64,000 bases of DNA from Litoreibacter halocynthiae (lineage in GTDB: Bacteria; Pseudomonadota; Alphaproteobacteria; Rhodobacterales; Rhodobacteraceae): contig NZ_SOBH01000004.1 of the NCBI RefSeq assembly GCF_004365635.1, positions 124,001 to 188,000 on the forward strand. Direction: 5' to 3'. The position numbers and the translations under genes were made by a program. Below the pieces are notes generated by a model, which was given only the letters and a program-made list of their open reading frames with translations, ran no database searches and was not told the DNA's origin. Shown here piece after piece: positions 1 to 8,910 of the stretch (positions are counted from its first letter, which is position 1; every line of letters begins with the position of its first letter).

Positions 1-1
1 G

Positions 2-499
2 AACCCCCACCGCCCTCGCATTTCCGGCTCGAAGCCGTTTGACGGTGAAGGGCTTCCTACAGCACCGCGTGACATCGTGCGGAACGGGGTTTTGCAAAGC
101 TGGACACTGGACCTTGCCAATGCCCGCAAGCTGGGCTTGGAAAGCACCGCGTCCGCATCTCGCGGAACCTCTGGGCCGCCCGGCCCATCAGTGTCCAATA
201 TCGCGCTCACGCAAGGGGATCGCAGCCTGCAAGACTTGATGAAAGAAATGGGAACCGGGCTTTGGATTACTTCGATGATCGGATCGACGATTAATCCAAA
301 CACAGGTGACTATTCACGCGGCGCATCAGGTATCTGGGTTGAAAATGGCGAGCCTCAATATGCAATCAACGAATGCACTGTCGCAGGAAATTTGCTAGAC
401 ATGTTGCCACGGATTCAACCGGCCAACGATGCCCGAACTTACCTGTCGCGCGTAGTTCCCAGCCTTCTTGTTGAAGGGCTAACCCTTGCCGGCGACTGA
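2..499 (+). CDS. pmbA: PmbA/TldE-type metalloprotease subunit, C-terminal part
   Basis: This is the 3' part of a gene cut by the left window edge; the frame is open from base 2. It matches the C-terminal domain of the TldD/PmbA (U62) family, which works as a TldD-TldE complex that trims peptides such as modified microcin precursors. Visible family signature: the segment GLWITSMIGS followed by NPNTGDYSRGASG and ENGEPQYAINECTVAGNL, the conserved glycine-rich C-terminal core. Whether it is the PmbA (TldE) or the TldD partner cannot be settled without the N-terminus; the family's metal-binding HExxxH motif, found in TldD, would lie outside the visible part. Its stop codon overlaps the TTG start of the cysQ gene by 14 bases, so the two are probably cotranscribed. 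Confidence 0.85.
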   Translation, partial: NPHRPRISGSKPFDGEGLPTAPRDIVRNGVLQSWTLDLANARKLGLESTASASRGTSGPPGPSVSNIALTQGDRSLQDLMKEMGTGLWITSMIGSTINPNTGDYSRGASGIWVENGEPQYAINECTVAGNLLDMLPRIQPANDARTYLSRVVPSLLVEGLTLAGD

Positions 500-1277
500 T
501 GACCTTAAATTATTGATCGATGCTGCGCAGGCCAGCGGAGATATCGCGCGCAAGTACTTCAACGCGTCACCCGAGGTGTGGGATAAGGCAGGTAATGCTG
601 GACCCGTAACCGAGGCCGATCTGGCTATCGACGATATGCTGAGAACCGATCTGTTGGCCGCCCGCGCGACCTACGGATGGCTGTCCGAAGAAACCGAGGA
701 TGACAGCGCCAGACTGTCTCGCGACCGCGTGTTTATCGTTGATCCAATTGATGGCACTCGTGCGTTTATTGCTGGGGAACGTCATTTTTCCCACTCTCTT
801 GCGATCGCGGAAAATGGCAGGATCACCACCGCGGTGGTTTATGTCCCGATGATGGATTTGCTGTTCGCAGCCACAGAGTCCGGCCACGCGACCCTAAATG
901 GCGAGGATATCGTCACTTCATCTCGACCTGATCTAGATGGAGCGACGGTCCTGGCGACCAAGCCAAACATGCGGCCTGAGCACTGGATTGGTGACGTTCC
1001 ACCGGTCCAGCGCAAGTTTCGCCCGTCTTTGGCCTATCGCCTCTGCTTGGTAGCGCAAGGGCGCTACGACGCAATGCTCACGCTGCGCGATTGCTGGGAA
1101 TGGGACATCGCTGCGGGTGACCTGATCGTGCGGCAGGCAGGTGGAACCGTGACCGACCGCCATGACAGCCCGCTGGCCTTTAACAACCCGCATCCGAAGA
1201 CCAAAGGCTGCCATGCAGCTGGCCCAATACTGCATAAAGCCTTGCAGGCCCGCATTCGTCAGCCAGAGCCTCAATAA
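486..1277 (+). CDS. cysQ: 3'(2'),5'-bisphosphate nucleotidase CysQ-like
   Basis: Inositol-monophosphatase superfamily protein of 263 residues, the usual CysQ length. CysQ removes the 3'-phosphate from PAP (adenosine 3',5'-bisphosphate), a by-product of sulfate assimilation. Visible metal-binding elements are the acidic pair near residues 68-69, the motif DPIDGT at 86-91 and a WDIAAGD motif near residue 206, all standard in the superfamily. The start is a TTG at 486 because GAAGGG lies 6 bases upstream and no in-frame ATG is near; it overlaps the preceding protease gene by 14 bases, which suggests translational coupling. A general inositol phosphatase is the main alternative; a second, SuhB-like paralogue is encoded at 12532-13326. 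Confidence 0.85.
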   Translation: MPATDDLKLLIDAAQASGDIARKYFNASPEVWDKAGNAGPVTEADLAIDDMLRTDLLAARATYGWLSEETEDDSARLSRDRVFIVDPIDGTRAFIAGERHFSHSLAIAENGRITTAVVYVPMMDLLFAATESGHATLNGEDIVTSSRPDLDGATVLATKPNMRPEHWIGDVPPVQRKFRPSLAYRLCLVAQGRYDAMLTLRDCWEWDIAAGDLIVRQAGGTVTDRHDSPLAFNNPHPKTKGCHAAGPILHKALQARIRQPEPQ

Positions 1278-1345
1278 GCCCCTGTTGCTACCCAGAGCCA
1301 TCGCCTATTGTCGCCGCAATTCGAAGTAACACCGGAGCTACCCTC

Positions 1346-1591
1346 ATGACCCAGCGCCTTCACCTTGTTTTCGGCGGCGAGCTTGTCGACCCGACAAAGA
1401 ACGCCTTCAAAGACGTCAACGACATCCACATCGTCGGAATGTATCCGGACTACGCCACTGCCTATGACGCATGGAAGTCTGAAGCGCAAAAGACAGTCGA
1501 TAACGCGCACATGCGCTATTTCATCGCGCATATCCACCGCCTGCGCGACGAAAAAACCGAAGCATCACCGACAGAAGAGCTCGGTAGCTAA
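1346..1591 (+). CDS. DUF4170 family protein
   Basis: An 81-residue soluble protein of the DUF4170 type, a small conserved family of alphaproteobacteria without an assigned function. Features seen: HLVFGGELVDP near the N-terminus, then IHIVGMYPDY and a helix-rich C-terminal half with YFIAHIHRL, typical of the family. It has no signal peptide or membrane segment. It sits between cysQ and waaA in the same direction with short gaps (68 and 21 bases), so it is likely part of one transcript with the lipopolysaccharide genes. No role can be given from sequence beyond this conserved neighbourhood. Confidence 0.8.
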   Translation: MTQRLHLVFGGELVDPTKNAFKDVNDIHIVGMYPDYATAYDAWKSEAQKTVDNAHMRYFIAHIHRLRDEKTEASPTEELGS

Positions 1592-1612
1592 CTCGACCAT
1601 ACAGGCCCCGCG

Positions 1613-2905
1613 ATGGCGTTTTCACCAATGCTGGCACTTTATCTGACGGCGTCTCGCTGGATGGTTCCGCTTGCTAATCGCAAGCTGGCCTCCCGCTTGG
1701 CCGATGGAAAAGAAGACCCCGATCGTATCGACGAGCGTCGAGGCATCGCCTCGCAGCCGCGCCCGCGCGGCGAGCTAATCTGGTTTCATGCCGCTTCGGT
1801 CGGGGAGTCCCTCTCGTTGCTGGACCTTATCGAGTCCTTGATCGACGAAAGACCCGACTTGAATGTGCTTATCACCACAGGCACCCGTAGTTCAGCCGAT
1901 TTGCTCGAGTCGCGACTTCCCGACCAGACCATTCACCAGTTTGTGCCACTGGACGCGCGGCCATTCGTTCAATCCTTTCTTGATCACTGGAAGCCGGACG
2001 TCGCTGTTTGGACAGAAAGCGAGCTATGGCCCGCGCTAATATACGAAACGAGCGCGCGTGGGATTGCGATGATTTCACTCAACACCCGCATGTCGCACGA
2101 TTCCTACAAAAAGTGGCTTTGGCTGCGTGGTACCGCCGGTGCACTACTTGGCAGGTTCGACCTGTTTCTTACTCAAGACAGGGTCACTGCCAAACACCTT
2201 CTGCGCCTCGGAGCCCTGTCCAGTAAGGTGCGCATCAATGGCTCCCTCAAGGAGAGCAGCGGTGCCTTGCCGCATGACGAAAAAGAACGCGAGAAAATAT
2301 CTACGGCGCTTGAAACCCGCCCAGTTTGGCTCGCGGCGTCCACCCATCCGGGGGAGGATGAAATTGCCGCCGAAGCACAACGCCTCGCCCGTCGCGCCGC
2401 CCCGCGATTGCTGTTGATCATCGCTCCGCGACACCCCGAACGCGGTCCGGCGATTGCCGAGATGTTGCGCAAATCCGGCTGGCGGGTTGCGTTGCGGTCG
2501 GAAGGCACAGAACCCGATGCCGTGATGGACATCTACATAGCCGATACCCTGGGCGAGATGGGGCTTTGGTATCGCATCGCTCCCCTGAATTTTCTTGGTG
2601 GGTCGCTTGCAGAAATCGGCGGCCACAATCCGTATGAACCTGCTGCACTTGGCTCCGCCATTCTGCATGGCCCGCATGTGGCAAACGCTAAAGACGTGTA
2701 TGACCGCCTCGATGAGGCAGGAGGCGCGCGTTTGGTCACGGATGCGCCCAGCTTGGGTCAGGCCGTAGTTGAACTACTTGAACCTCATCGATCTGCGGCG
2801 ATGGCTCACGCCGCATGGGAGATCAGCAGCCAAGGTGCGCAAGCTGCTGAGGCGGCATTTGTTGAAATAATCGCCGCGCTCGATCGCAAAGTGGAGGGAG
2901 CCTGA
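1613..2905 (+). CDS. waaA: 3-deoxy-D-manno-octulosonic acid transferase
   Basis: A 430-residue Kdo transferase (WaaA/KdtA, GT30). It adds Kdo from CMP-Kdo to lipid IVA at the cytoplasmic face of the inner membrane, the first step of the lipopolysaccharide inner core. Visible family features: an N-terminal hydrophobic segment, RPRGELIWFHAASVGE near residues 50-65 containing the conserved catalytic glutamate, the segment VLITTGTRSS, the nucleotide-binding region with ASTHPGEDE and later IAPRHPER, and NFLGGSL with GGHNPYEPA, the signature of the C-terminal Rossmann domain. Its stop codon overlaps the ATG of lpxK (TGATG), so both are translated from one message. The number of Kdo residues added cannot be predicted from sequence. 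Confidence 0.95.
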   Translation: MAFSPMLALYLTASRWMVPLANRKLASRLADGKEDPDRIDERRGIASQPRPRGELIWFHAASVGESLSLLDLIESLIDERPDLNVLITTGTRSSADLLESRLPDQTIHQFVPLDARPFVQSFLDHWKPDVAVWTESELWPALIYETSARGIAMISLNTRMSHDSYKKWLWLRGTAGALLGRFDLFLTQDRVTAKHLLRLGALSSKVRINGSLKESSGALPHDEKEREKISTALETRPVWLAASTHPGEDEIAAEAQRLARRAAPRLLLIIAPRHPERGPAIAEMLRKSGWRVALRSEGTEPDAVMDIYIADTLGEMGLWYRIAPLNFLGGSLAEIGGHNPYEPAALGSAILHGPHVANAKDVYDRLDEAGGARLVTDAPSLGQAVVELLEPHRSAAMAHAAWEISSQGAQAAEAAFVEIIAALDRKVEGA

Positions 2906-3882
2906 TGCAGCCACCCCGCTTCTGGTACCGTCCACCCGGCCTTAGATCGACGCTGCTATCCCCCCTTGGCACAATTTACGCGGCGGGTACGGCACGACGC
3001 CTGGCAAAAGGAACCCCATTGAAGCTGGGTGTGCCGGTAATATGCGTCGGCAACATTAACGCAGGTGGGACGGGAAAGACGCCCACCGTGATTGCGCTGG
3101 CACAGCGACTGCAAGAGATGGGGCACACCCCGCATATTGTGTCGCGCGGGTATGGCGGGTCAGTGACGTCAGCAGTGCAGGTCAACGAACGCACCCACCG
3201 CGCGGCAGATGTCGGGGACGAGCCATTGTTGCTTGCGGCTTTTGCACCAACATGGGTTTCGCCGGATCGCAGCCAAGGTGCGAAGCTGGCCGTTCAAAGT
3301 GGCGCGGATGCTATTATTCTGGACGACGGGTTCCAAAATCCTGCGTTGCACAAAGACCTGGCGATTGTCGTGGTGGATGCGTCTCGCGGGTTTGGCAACG
3401 GGAAGGTTCTGCCTGCAGGGCCATTGAGGGAGCCAATTGAGACGGGGCTTTCGCGCGCTGACTTGCTGCTGAGTATTGGGCCAAAGAAAGCCCAAAGTCA
3501 CTTCGTGCAAACTTGGGGTCGTCCTCCCTGCCCGCATTTACAAGGACATCTGACGCCACTTCAAACCGGTATGGACTGGCAAGGCAGTCGTGTTCTTGCC
3601 TTCGCCGGTATTGGTCACCCGCAAAAGTTTTTTGCAACGGTTCAGGAGCTTGGGGCCGAACTTGTGAAATCCGAAGCACTTGAAGACCATCAGCCCTTGT
3701 CGCAGGCCTTGATGACGCGGCTTGAGAGCGAAGCGCGGCTTTTAGGTGCTCAACTGGTGACCACAGAAAAAGACGCAACCCGTTTGCCAGATGAATTCCG
3801 GGCAAAAGTTCTGGCGGTGCCTGTTCGGTTGGAAATCGAGGATTGGTCAGCGCTGGATACAGCACTGACCAGACTGTTCTAA
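2905..3882 (+). CDS. lpxK: tetraacyldisaccharide 4'-kinase
   Basis: LpxK of 325 residues, close to the usual length. It phosphorylates the 4' position of the tetraacyl disaccharide 1-phosphate to give lipid IVA, the acceptor of the WaaA enzyme encoded just upstream. Visible features: the Walker A loop GGTGKT at residues 54-59 in the segment VGNINAGGTGKTP, and ILDDGFQNPAL, the conserved segment with the catalytic acidic residues. The C-terminal part has TTEKDATRLP, also typical of LpxK. It ends 2 bases before the convergent dsbA-like gene, leaving no room for a separate terminator between them. Confidence 0.96.
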   Translation: MQPPRFWYRPPGLRSTLLSPLGTIYAAGTARRLAKGTPLKLGVPVICVGNINAGGTGKTPTVIALAQRLQEMGHTPHIVSRGYGGSVTSAVQVNERTHRAADVGDEPLLLAAFAPTWVSPDRSQGAKLAVQSGADAIILDDGFQNPALHKDLAIVVVDASRGFGNGKVLPAGPLREPIETGLSRADLLLSIGPKKAQSHFVQTWGRPPCPHLQGHLTPLQTGMDWQGSRVLAFAGIGHPQKFFATVQELGAELVKSEALEDHQPLSQALMTRLESEARLLGAQLVTTEKDATRLPDEFRAKVLAVPVRLEIEDWSALDTALTRLF

Positions 3883-3884
3883 GC

Positions 3885-4538
3885 TTAAAGCTCGGCGTCG
3901 AGGATCTTTTTCAGATCATCGTAGCTCATGTTTTCATGAAGCTTGCCATTGATCACCAAGGAAGGCGTGGACCGGATCCCGTCTGCCTCAGCGTTCTTCT
4001 GGTAAACAGCCGTCATGGCCGCTGCTTTGTCGCCATCGGTCATACATGCGTCAAGAGTTTCATCGTCCAAACCGGCTTGCTTGCCGAACTTGCGAAGATT
4101 GCCCGCGATTTGAGCAGGTTCACCCTGCGCCCATTCTCTTTGGTGTTCGAAAATCAGGTCGGTAATTCCGAAGTACCGCATTCCGCCACCACAGCGTGCA
4201 ACCATGCCAGCCCATAGGCCGTAGCGATCAAAGTAGACTTCACGGAACACGAATTTCACTTTGCCAGTATCTACATAGTCCTTCTTCAACTGCTTGAAGA
4301 CATTCTGGTGGAAGGTCGCGCAATGCGGGCAGGTGAAAGACGCGTACTCGATCAAGGTAATTGGCGCATCTGCGTCACCAATTGCCATTTCCTTGACGCT
4401 TGACGTGTCGATATCGCTGGCATCAGCCGTTTGTGCGTTCAGTGGCGTAACCGGCTCCGGGGAATTGCCCGTCAGCACGAATGCGCCCAGACCGATAGCA
4501 AGGACGCCTATAATGGCGATCAGGATATTGCGGTTCAT
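3885..4538 (-). CDS. DsbA-family periplasmic thiol-disulfide oxidoreductase
   Basis: A 217-residue thioredoxin-fold protein with an N-terminal hydrophobic segment (residues 4-23) that exports or anchors it in the periplasm. The active-site motif is CPHC at residues 70-73 inside YASFTCPHC, as in DsbA and the related DsbA-like DSBA-oxidoreductase group. A cis-proline loop is visible as GIRSTPSLVIN in the C-terminal part. Expected role: oxidation or reduction of cysteines in exported proteins. The ATG at 4538 was chosen because GAAGG lies 10 bases upstream and the hydrophobic segment follows at once; a longer frame exists upstream but would bury the signal segment. It follows the DUF721 gene closely, so they are probably cotranscribed. 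Confidence 0.88.
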   Translation of the reverse strand: MNRNILIAIIGVLAIGLGAFVLTGNSPEPVTPLNAQTADASDIDTSSVKEMAIGDADAPITLIEYASFTCPHCATFHQNVFKQLKKDYVDTGKVKFVFREVYFDRYGLWAGMVARCGGGMRYFGITDLIFEHQREWAQGEPAQIAGNLRKFGKQAGLDDETLDACMTDGDKAAAMTAVYQKNAEADGIRSTPSLVINGKLHENMSYDDLKKILDAEL

Positions 4539-4554
4539 CTGCTTGTATTCCTTC

Positions 4555-5109
4555 TCAGGTGTTCGATTTACGGGCCATAACATTTTGGCCAAGTTGTTCC
4601 AATGCGCGGCGCAAGCCATCGCTTTCTACATTGCTAGCTAGTTCTTTGCTGGCAGAAATCACATGCTGTGGTGGGGGCGCCTTTTGCTTGGACGCCGCTG
4701 TGAACGACATTTGCCCCTCGCTAAACCCGACGGGCGCGGTCTGGGTAATTCGGACGCGGCTAATCGCCGAGTAGCCATAACACGCATTCACCTTCTCACG
4801 AATTTGCGGAAGCATCTGTTGCACCAACAGGGCGCTAGACCCCGAGCACAGGACGGTCAAAGTGGCCCCGAACCCTTCGCGTCCATAGCCTACGTCAACT
4901 GGGTGGGCCATTTTGGCGGTATCATCACCGACAATCTCGTTCCAGTGAGTCAGCAAGCGCATGACTGCAAATCCACGTTTTTCACCCGCCTGACGGATTT
5001 GTCCGTCAAGGAAGCCAGACATCGCCGAAAATCCCTTGGAGCCGCGCCGACGGTAGGTCGGGCGATCCTTGGCAGTGGACGCGGAATATGGTGCCTGCTT
5101 GCGAGTCAC
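4555..5109 (-). CDS. DUF721 (DciA-like) domain protein
   Basis: A protein of about 184 residues with a DUF721 domain in the N-terminal half: FLDGQIRQAG, then RGFAVMRLLTHWNEIVGDDTAKMAHPV. DUF721 includes DciA, which loads the replicative helicase DnaB in bacteria lacking DnaC; family members of alphaproteobacteria are often simply labelled DUF721, so the DciA role here is inference. The C-terminal half has low similarity to known domains. A GTG start at 5109 is preferred over the upstream ATG at 5187: it has AAGG 8 bases upstream, gives the basic N-terminus usual in relatives and leaves 83 bases for divergent promoters with mutY. The dsbA-like gene follows 16 bases downstream. Confidence 0.75.
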   Translation of the reverse strand: MTRKQAPYSASTAKDRPTYRRRGSKGFSAMSGFLDGQIRQAGEKRGFAVMRLLTHWNEIVGDDTAKMAHPVDVGYGREGFGATLTVLCSGSSALLVQQMLPQIREKVNACYGYSAISRVRITQTAPVGFSEGQMSFTAASKQKAPPPQHVISASKELASNVESDGLRRALEQLGQNVMARKSNT

Positions 5110-5192
5110 GGTTTTTGCCTTAGGTTGCACCGATAACTTAACGCCTCGCCGCCGTGGTGTCAGACAAAAGCGACCTGAGAAGGACATAAACT

Positions 5193-6245
5193 TTGCGTGA
5201 ACCTGTCACTTCCGGCTCACTTCTTGCGTGGTACGACCAGCACGCCCGCGACATGCCGTGGCGCGTTGCGCCTCATGATCGCGCGCGCGGCGTCATGCCT
5301 GATCCCTATCGCATTTGGCTTAGCGAAGTGATGTTACAGCAAACGACTGTCGCAGCCGTAAAGGACTATTTCGTCAAGTTCACCAATCTTTGGCCGACGG
5401 TCGATGATCTTGCTGCCGCCGACGACCCGGAGGTGATGGCCGCATGGGCAGGCCTTGGCTACTACGCACGCGCCCGCAACCTGCTCAAATGCGCCCGGGT
5501 CGTAGCCACTGAGCATGGAGGGGTGTTTCCGAGTAGCCGCGAAAGCTTGCAGGCGCTTCCGGGGATTGGGCCGTACACCTCGGCTGCGATCGCATCGATT
5601 GCATTCGACCTTCCGGAAACCGTTTTGGACGGCAACGTGGAGCGCGTGATGGCGCGAATTCACGCAGTTGAAACGCCCCTACCGACCGCAAAACCGGAGT
5701 TGATGGATCTCGCACAGGCTCTAACACCGCGCGAACGGGCCGGAGACTACGCTCAATCGGTGATGGATTTAGGAGCGACGATCTGCACCCCCAAAAAACC
5801 CGCATGTGGAATTTGCCCGTGGCGCGACGGGTGTGAGGGGCGCGCAGCGGGCATTGCGCCAGAGCTTCCTCGAAAAATTGCCAAGAAGGCAAAGCCAACC
5901 CGCCGCGGCGTCGCTTATGTTCTGCGAAATTCCAAAGGGGACTGGCTGCTTGAGACGCGCCCGAACAAGGGTCTATTAGGCGGAATGTTGGGTTGGCCCG
6001 GGTCCGACTGGACTGAGGAGCCGATCCCTGCACCACCTATCCAAACCTCGTGGGAGCCTGCAGGTGTGGACGTCCGCCACACGTTTACCCACTTTCATCT
6101 GATCCTAAACGTAATGACCGCGCGGGCGGATACACCACCAGATAAGGGAGTGTTCATCCCACATCTTTCGTTCCGCCCGTCAGACCTTCCGACTGTTATG
6201 CGAAAGGTTTTTGACGTGGCAAAACATCGCTTTGAGCAGAATTGA
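5193..6245 (+). CDS. mutY: A/G-specific adenine DNA glycosylase
   Basis: MutY of 350 residues. It removes adenine mispaired with 8-oxoguanine, preventing G to T transversions. Visible features: the N-terminal segment RDMPWR, the helix-hairpin-helix LPGIGPYTSAAI with the catalytic aspartate following in VLDGNVERV, the [4Fe-4S] ligands C198, C205, C208 and C214 (spacing 6-2-5), and a C-terminal NUDIX-like domain that recognises 8-oxoG, with LLETRPNKGLLGGMLGWPG. The start is TTG at 5193, supported by GAGAAGG 9 bases upstream. The gene is divergent from the DUF721 gene. The next gene follows with a short gap. Confidence 0.95.
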   Translation: MREPVTSGSLLAWYDQHARDMPWRVAPHDRARGVMPDPYRIWLSEVMLQQTTVAAVKDYFVKFTNLWPTVDDLAAADDPEVMAAWAGLGYYARARNLLKCARVVATEHGGVFPSSRESLQALPGIGPYTSAAIASIAFDLPETVLDGNVERVMARIHAVETPLPTAKPELMDLAQALTPRERAGDYAQSVMDLGATICTPKKPACGICPWRDGCEGRAAGIAPELPRKIAKKAKPTRRGVAYVLRNSKGDWLLETRPNKGLLGGMLGWPGSDWTEEPIPAPPIQTSWEPAGVDVRHTFTHFHLILNVMTARADTPPDKGVFIPHLSFRPSDLPTVMRKVFDVAKHRFEQN

Positions 6246-6304
6246 GTGCCGCTGAATATCGCAGTACTGTTAGCCCGACCGACCCAGACCCGCAAAGGTG
6301 CACC

Positions 6305-7444
6305 ATGACAACTCTGACCACGACCGAGGTCTCGAAATTCAGCGCGGCAGTGCCGTTCTGGCTTTCACTTCTCATGATCCCTTTGGGCCTGATTGGCGCA
6401 TCGCAGGGCGGCTGGTGGCTGGTGCTGCTACCTATATACGGGTGGGGGATGTTTTCGATTTTGGATGCAATCATCGGCCTTAACCTCGACAATGCCGATC
6501 TGGACACGACCGAGGACGATCTGTTTTGGTATCGCGCAATCACCATGATGTGGTTTCCGCTGCAGTTCATTCTGATCTTTGGGATGATCGCCTACGCAAC
6601 TCGTGCAGACCATCTATCCGGCGGTGAGCAGATCGCGCTTTTCTTCGGTGTTGGGATTATCTCCGGAACGATCGGCATCAACTACAGCCACGAGCTTATG
6701 CACCAGAAAAACAAGTTGGAGCGATGGCTGGGTGATCTTCTTTTGGCGTCGGTGCTTTATTCGCATTTCCGTTCGGAACACCTGCTAACCCATCATCGCT
6801 ATGTGGCAACGCCCAAAGATCCGGTGACTGCCCGATATAACGAAGGTTTCCACCGGTTCTTTCCACGCGTTCTACGCCAAAGCATCAAGTCGGCATGGAG
6901 CGCGGAGAAAGCGATGCTCGCCCGCAAGAACCTACCTGCGACGGATTTCAGCAACCCATTCTATCGCTATGCCGCGTTGCAACTCGGGATGCTGATACTC
7001 GCATTTCTACTTGGTGGTTGGGCTGGTCTCGGGCTTTTCGTATTTCAGGCCTACGTTGCCATCTGGCAGTTGGAGTTGGTCAACTACATTGAACACTATG
7101 GGCTGACCCGAAAGCACTTGGGCGACGGCAAGTACGAGCATGTTCAGCCGCGTCATTCGTGGAACGCCGCGCATAAAGCGTCAAATTGGCTGCTCATCAA
7201 CCTGCAGCGTCATTCCGACCACCACTACAAGCCTGACCGCCGCTTTCCGCTCTTACAGAACTACACCGAAGAAGACGCACCACAGCTGCCCTATGGATAC
7301 CCCGTTATGACAATGGCCGCGATGGTCCCACCGATCTATCGCCGCATTATGAACCCGCGTGTCCGGAAATGGCGGGCGATGTATTACCCAGAGGTAACCG
7401 ACTGGGGCCCTTACAAGGCCGCAACCAACCCTATGCCACGGTAG
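6305..7444 (+). CDS. alkB: alkane 1-monooxygenase (AlkB-type)
   Basis: A 379-residue membrane diiron hydroxylase of the AlkB/fatty-acid-desaturase fold. AlkB oxidises the terminal carbon of alkanes, using electrons from rubredoxin. Visible features: several hydrophobic segments in the first 110 residues and again near 225-250, and the histidine boxes NYSHELMHQ (around residue 127), HLLTHHRY (around 159), NYIEHYGLTR (around 260) and LQRHSDHHYKPD (around 301). The last box with the NYIEHYGL element is characteristic of true AlkB rather than xylene monooxygenase. The ATG at 6305 has AAAGGTG just upstream. No rubredoxin or rubredoxin reductase gene lies nearby, so its electron donor must be encoded elsewhere, and the physiological substrate is uncertain. 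Confidence 0.88.
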   Translation: MTTLTTTEVSKFSAAVPFWLSLLMIPLGLIGASQGGWWLVLLPIYGWGMFSILDAIIGLNLDNADLDTTEDDLFWYRAITMMWFPLQFILIFGMIAYATRADHLSGGEQIALFFGVGIISGTIGINYSHELMHQKNKLERWLGDLLLASVLYSHFRSEHLLTHHRYVATPKDPVTARYNEGFHRFFPRVLRQSIKSAWSAEKAMLARKNLPATDFSNPFYRYAALQLGMLILAFLLGGWAGLGLFVFQAYVAIWQLELVNYIEHYGLTRKHLGDGKYEHVQPRHSWNAAHKASNWLLINLQRHSDHHYKPDRRFPLLQNYTEEDAPQLPYGYPVMTMAAMVPPIYRRIMNPRVRKWRAMYYPEVTDWGPYKAATNPMPR

Positions 7445-7511
7445 GCATAAGTATTTGTTTACCTTCTTGAGGTTAGCATTGACGAGCTGACCCCAAGAAA
7501 GGACTCACCTC

Positions 7512-7766
7512 GTGCACAACACATTGATCATCGCCGCAATATTGCTACTCGCGGGATGTATTCCACCGCCACAACCTGTTGTCTCTGATTTCAATGGGGA
7601 CAGTGTAAAAATCCAAATTACGTCCTATGGTGACCCCGCCGACGCGAAAACCCTGTCGCAGGCCGAAGCTAACCGCATTTGCGCGAAGCGTGGACGTCGC
7701 GCAGAATATGCTTCCACCCGAACGCTGCCCGATTACACCTTGGAAAATCTGTATCTGTGTTTGTAG
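7512..7766 (+). CDS. small putative lipoprotein
   Basis: An 84-residue protein starting at a GTG with AAAGGA about 10 bases upstream. The N-terminus is a lipoprotein signal: a short hydrophobic stretch followed by the lipobox LLAGC, so Cys16 would be lipidated. The mature part contains AEANRICAKRGRRAEYAST, resembling many small uncharacterised lipoproteins of Rhodobacterales. It has two further cysteines (in RICAK and near the end in LYLCL) that could pair. Function unknown. It ends one base before the convergent methyltransferase gene. Confidence 0.75.
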   Translation: MHNTLIIAAILLLAGCIPPPQPVVSDFNGDSVKIQITSYGDPADAKTLSQAEANRICAKRGRRAEYASTRTLPDYTLENLYLCL

Positions 7767-7767
7767 C

Positions 7768-8817
7768 TTACAGAGTGTAGCCATTCCGGCGCGACGCATC
7801 GACAACGGGCCGCCAATAGCCAAGTGCAGCATCAAACGAATTGCTGTGTTCGGGCGCGTCCGTCCCGATCATCTCTGCCCGCGCGCAAAGCTTTTCGGTT
7901 TGGGAGGGCGCAATTCCGGCCACATAAATTGACGGTGCAATTCTTGAACACCGCAGATCACCCTCTGCCGCCGAAAACGCCGCGTAAGGTGCGATCAATA
8001 TGGTTCCTGGGCGGGCCTGCTCCAGAATCTGATCTTCCATTTCCCTCAGCCCATCAGGGTCTTTCAGCGGCTGATAGAAATAGATCACGTCATAGCTCGA
8101 ATAGTCGAAAAACCGGCGCGCATCCGCCTCTATGATACACTCTGCGGGCGCGTTGATTTTTGCCATCGCGGCTGCCCCAACTTGCACTTGGGTCGGGTTG
8201 TTTTCTAGTCCGCTCGCATCCGGAAAATAGGGCAAAGCAGCCCAAATTTTAGTCCCACCACCACAGCCGACATCAAGGAAACGTGGTGGAGTAGTTCGCC
8301 CCTGAGCCAGACAGATGCGATATGCTGCATGCACGAGCGCCTCGAAATGTGTGGCCGGTAACGCGATATCGGGGTGAGCATCAGAAATCAGGTTCAACAT
8401 CGCCTCGGCCGAAGGCAATGCCAGCGTGTGAAGGGCCGCATAGATATGATTCACATACCGATTATGCGCACCATCCATATATTCCGTCGGCTGCGGCATG
8501 AGGCGTTTGGCTTCTGGTGTAATCTGCCTGTTCACCATGTCTTCAATGCGCGGCCACAGACGTAATCGTGTATGGGCTGCGTTGTAGCCGACGCGCTGTT
8601 GAATTTCGGACCCTTTGGCATCGCGATACCTCGGGTCAGACAAGATAGAGCCGTGGTCTTGCAAAGCCGTGCGCAGTTTGACCCGATATCGGGAGATAGG
8701 GCGCCAAATTTTGGCAAACCCCGGAATGCTGCGTTCGGTGGGCGGAAGCGACAGAAATTCGGCCAGCTGTTTAGTCAGCTGAACCAATTCCGTTTCCATC
8801 TTTTCTAATTCGGACAT
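7768..8817 (-). CDS. class I SAM-dependent methyltransferase
   Basis: A protein of about 349 residues whose C-terminal two thirds carry a Rossmann methyltransferase fold: FLDVGCGGGTKIWAAL is motif I (SAM binding), GLENNP holds the acidic ribose-binding residue, and IIEADARRF with YDVIYFYQPL covers motifs III-IV. The N-terminal part (about 150 residues) is helical and shows no domain I recognise; it includes a leucine-rich coiled segment (ELEKMETELVQLTKQLAEF). Substrate unknown. The start at 8817 (MSELEKM) is a choice among several candidates, without a strong ribosome site. It lies downstream of ccrM on the same strand, but a likely terminator at 8911-8947 separates them. Confidence 0.7.
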   Translation of the reverse strand: MSELEKMETELVQLTKQLAEFLSLPPTERSIPGFAKIWRPISRYRVKLRTALQDHGSILSDPRYRDAKGSEIQQRVGYNAAHTRLRLWPRIEDMVNRQITPEAKRLMPQPTEYMDGAHNRYVNHIYAALHTLALPSAEAMLNLISDAHPDIALPATHFEALVHAAYRICLAQGRTTPPRFLDVGCGGGTKIWAALPYFPDASGLENNPTQVQVGAAAMAKINAPAECIIEADARRFFDYSSYDVIYFYQPLKDPDGLREMEDQILEQARPGTILIAPYAAFSAAEGDLRCSRIAPSIYVAGIAPSQTEKLCARAEMIGTDAPEHSNSFDAALGYWRPVVDASRRNGYTL

Positions 8818-8910
8818 CAAGAGCCGTTCTAACCAATAAACAAATTCAATTGCCGCTAGGTTAGCCATTACCTGCTGATGTGGCCAGTGCCACGAACCGT
8901 GAAACCGCGT

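Noticed and set aside
2144-2677. Long antisense frame within waaA
   Set aside because: It lies wholly inside a well-supported gene on the other strand and translates to composition without domain features.
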